Shown here: in pieces, positions 6,220 through 7,512 of the stretch
Position numbering within the stretch: position 1 is the first letter of the stretch
Layout: each line of letters starts with the position of its first letter
NCBI GenBank assembly: GCA_020832725.1
Contig: JAFIEC010000371.1
Coordinates: 1 to 7,512, forward strand
Origin: Paracoccaceae bacterium
GTDB lineage: Bacteria; Pseudomonadota; Alphaproteobacteria; Rhodobacterales; Rhodobacteraceae
DNA length: 7,512 bases
Direction of reading: 5' to 3'
Program-made: the position numbers and the translations under genes
The notes under the pieces: model-generated
Databases searched by the model: none
The model's input: the letters and a program-made list of their open reading frames with translations, nothing else
What the model was told of the DNA's origin: nothing

Positions 6220-6261
6220 TTAACGCGGGTCAATGCCCCGGGGGCGATTGACGTCTAGGAT
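6220..6261 (+). promoter_or_regulatory. Fnr/NNR-like class II promoter of the 71-aa gene
   Basis: TTAACGCGGGTCAA (6220-6233) is followed after 22 bases by TAGGAT (6256-6261), a 4-of-6 match to the -10 consensus. This predicts transcription from about A6268 with the box centred at -41.5, and an 18-base leader with GGAG at 6275-6278. Box type, GCGG centre, 22-base gap and even the first spacer bases (TGCC) match the promoter in front of the phasin-like gene. The box could also act on the divergent CBS gene. Confidence 0.65.
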
Positions 6262-6285
6262 CGAATCACCAGCTGGAGAGATCCC

Positions 6286-6501
6286 ATGCCGCGCTGCCTG
6301 CTGTGTGATGACCATGTGCCCGATCTCACGATGGATGATGTCTATCGTGTCCTCGAGGCGCTTGGCCCGATGCCCAGCGAGGCGCTGGCGGCAATGGTGG
6401 ATTACGGGCTGAGCGATGCCGAAATCGGTCGGTATTTCAAGCTTCCGCATTACATGATCACCACGTTGCGAGAGCATTGGGGGATTGCCAGCGATCAATA
6501 G
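6286..6501 (+). CDS. Uncharacterised 71-aa protein with CXXC and a helix-turn-helix-like C-terminus
   Basis: A complete small gene, ATG at 6286 with GGAG 7 bases upstream and TAG at 6499-6501. I do not recognise the family. What can be seen: an N-terminal MPRCLLCDDH with a CXXC (C4, C7), an acidic helical stretch DLTMDDVYRVLEALG (13-27), and a C-terminal segment LSDAEIGRYFKLPHYMITTL (42-61) whose spacing resembles a helix-turn-helix. It has no signal peptide or membrane helix. That it is real is supported by the ribosome-binding site, codon-like composition, and a well-formed Fnr-like class II promoter. It could be a small DNA-binding or adaptor protein with a metal- or redox-active cysteine pair, but this is conjecture. 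It is divergent from the CBS gene, and nothing follows in the same direction within the window. Confidence 0.75.
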   Translation: MPRCLLCDDHVPDLTMDDVYRVLEALGPMPSEALAAMVDYGLSDAEIGRYFKLPHYMITTLREHWGIASDQ

Positions 6502-6763
6502 CCGGCTCCGGTCCGTCTTGCCGACAGCCTGCAAGACCTGTTCGGCACCACAGCGGCCCCACGGGCAAGCATCTTCTCCGCGCCGGAGTGCCGAGTAGGC
6601 CGGACCGGTGGCAAGGAAGCTCGTGCATGTCCGCGGGGTTACCCACTAAGTCTGTTCCGCTTGGTGAGCATCACGGCAAGGGCGGCCGACCCACGAGCCT
6701 CGCGGGGCCCTGTCGCCCGGCCTCACTCTGCCGGAGACCCGGTTGGCGATGGTTTCCGCTCGC
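6502..6763. other. Intergenic region without a recognisable gene
   Basis: This 262-base gap separates the 71-aa gene from the stop of the convergent PHA synthase gene. Apart from the stem-loop at 6515-6537 and a distant 8-bp inverted repeat (CCGGTCCG at 6508-6515, CGGACCGG at 6601-6608), I see no gene, tRNA, promoter or clear terminator. An open frame on the plus strand runs through much of it, but it has no ribosome-binding site and no recognisable protein pattern. Confidence 0.5.
6515..6537 (+). terminator. Stem-loop just after the 71-aa gene
   Basis: GTCTTGC (6515-6521) and GCAAGAC (6531-6537) form a perfect 7-bp stem with a 9-base loop, starting 14 bases after the stop codon. CTGTT follows rather than a true T-run. 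An overlapping alternative pairs TGCCGA with TCGGCA. A plausible weak terminator. Confidence 0.4.
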
Positions 6764-7512
6764 TCATTGCTGAAACACATAGGTTCCGGGGGCGTTGTCC
6801 TGCGCGCGGAATCTGCCCTTTGCCGCTCCCAGACCGGGCGGCGAACCCTCGCCGCTGGAGCGCGCATCGAGCCAGTCAACCATTGCCGGCCACCATGACC
6901 CCTCGCGGGCCTCGGCCACGCCCTCCCAGAATTCGGGCGGGATATAGGGGTCGTCCCGTTCCGAAGTGTGAATGTGAAAGGCGCGCTTCTTGTGCCCCGG
7001 CGGGCTGACGATGCCGGCATTATGCCCGCCGCTGGTCAGCACGAAGGTGATCGCAGGATCGGCCAGCAGGTGCAGCTTGTAGACCGAACGCCACGGCGCG
7101 ATATGGTCCGAGGTGGTCGAGACACAGAAGATGGGGACCTGGATCGCGCCAAGGGTTACCGGCTTGCCTCCCATGCGGTATTGCCCCTGAGCGAGTTGGT
7201 TGCCCAGATAGAACTGGCGCAGATATTCGCTGTGCATGCGGTATGGCAGGCGTGTGGCGTCGGCGTTCCAGGCCAGCAGGTCGAACATCGGCTGCCGGTT
7301 GCCCATCAGATATTCGCGGATGTAGCGCGACCAGATCAGATCGGCCGAGCGCAGCAACTGAAACGCTCCGGCCATCTGTTTGGTGTCCAGATAGACCTGA
7401 TCCCAGATCATGTTTTCCAGATACGAGACTTCGCTTTCAATGATGAACAGCTTCAGCTCGCCCGGTTCCTCAAAGTCGGTCTGCGTGGCCAGCAGGGTGA
7501 GTGTGGCCAGCC
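6764..7512 (-). CDS. phaC: Polyhydroxyalkanoate synthase (PhaC), C-terminal part; 5' end outside window
   Basis: The last ~248 residues of a PHA synthase, which polymerises (R)-3-hydroxyacyl-CoA into storage polyester on granules. The frame stays open to the right edge, where the visible part opens with TLLATQTDFEEPGEL, a hallmark of class I synthases. Also visible are LRSADLIWSRYIREYLMGN, FDLLAWNADATRLP, and the C-terminal halves of the catalytic triad: Asp in SDHIAPW (codon 7106-7108) and His in GGHNAGIV (codon 7022-7024). The nucleophilic Cys lies upstream, outside the window. The C-terminus APGTYVFQQ followed by TGA (6764-6766) matches the usual APG-YV end of the family. The GGHNAGIVSPPGHKKR form differs from the SGHIAGVVNPP of classical PhaC and marks a different subgroup. 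The Met codon at 7411 is internal. The nearby phasin-like gene suggests a shared PHA role, though the two are not adjacent. Confidence 0.94.
   Translation of the reverse strand, partial: LATLTLLATQTDFEEPGELKLFIIESEVSYLENMIWDQVYLDTKQMAGAFQLLRSADLIWSRYIREYLMGNRQPMFDLLAWNADATRLPYRMHSEYLRQFYLGNQLAQGQYRMGGKPVTLGAIQVPIFCVSTTSDHIAPWRSVYKLHLLADPAITFVLTSGGHNAGIVSPPGHKKRAFHIHTSERDDPYIPPEFWEGVAEAREGSWWPAMVDWLDARSSGEGSPPGLGAAKGRFRAQDNAPGTYVFQQ

Noticed and set aside
6477..6773. Open frame of 98 codons in the gap before the PHA synthase
   Set aside because: It starts inside the 71-aa gene, has no ribosome-binding site, and its translation is Arg/Pro/Ser-rich without a recognisable pattern.
1..7512. CRISPR arrays, insertion sequences, tRNA or rRNA genes
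   Set aside because: No regularly spaced repeats, transposase-like proteins, terminal inverted repeats or RNA gene signatures were seen.

Overview
The window reads as a high-GC alphaproteobacterial chromosome, most likely a member of the Rhodobacterales/Paracoccaceae. I infer this from base composition, protein sequence style and the gene set; nothing here fixes a genus. Seven complete or nearly complete genes lie between two genes cut by the window edges.

Left edge (1-845): the C-terminal two thirds of an oligopeptide/dipeptide-type ABC transporter ATPase (+), then a 214-base convergent gap with two GC-rich hairpins. Left-centre (846-4699, all minus strand): a leftward series of a phasin-like protein, a dodecin without the flavin-stacking tryptophan, and a P2-type cation-transporting ATPase. 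Strong hairpins lie in both gaps, so the three may be co-transcribed with attenuation or may be separate units. Centre (4700-5668): a 282-base divergent regulatory region and a Crp/Fnr-family regulator (+). Right-centre (5669-6501): a two-CBS-domain protein (-), convergent with the regulator and divergent from a 71-aa uncharacterised small protein (+). Right edge (6502-7512): a gap with no gene, then the C-terminal part of a PHA synthase (-).

The most informative signal is a pair of 14-bp Fnr/NNR-like palindromes. Read in the direction of the gene served they are TTGACGCGGGTTAA (before the phasin-like gene) and TTAACGCGGGTCAA (before the 71-aa gene). Each is followed, after exactly 22 bases, by a plausible -10 hexamer. 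That is the geometry of a class II Fnr-type promoter with the box centred at -41.5. It suggests that the phasin/dodecin/ATPase group and the small gene belong to one low-oxygen or nitric-oxide regulon, controlled by the local Crp/Fnr protein or by another family member in the genome.

The content fits such a role: PHA granule storage (phasin-like protein, PHA synthase), ion homeostasis (P2 ATPase), a small-ligand-binding dodecamer (dodecin), and a CBS protein resembling mycobacterial hypoxic response protein 1. I infer a low-oxygen/stationary-phase accessory cluster. The families are recognised from motifs in the sequence; the regulon and physiology are inference.
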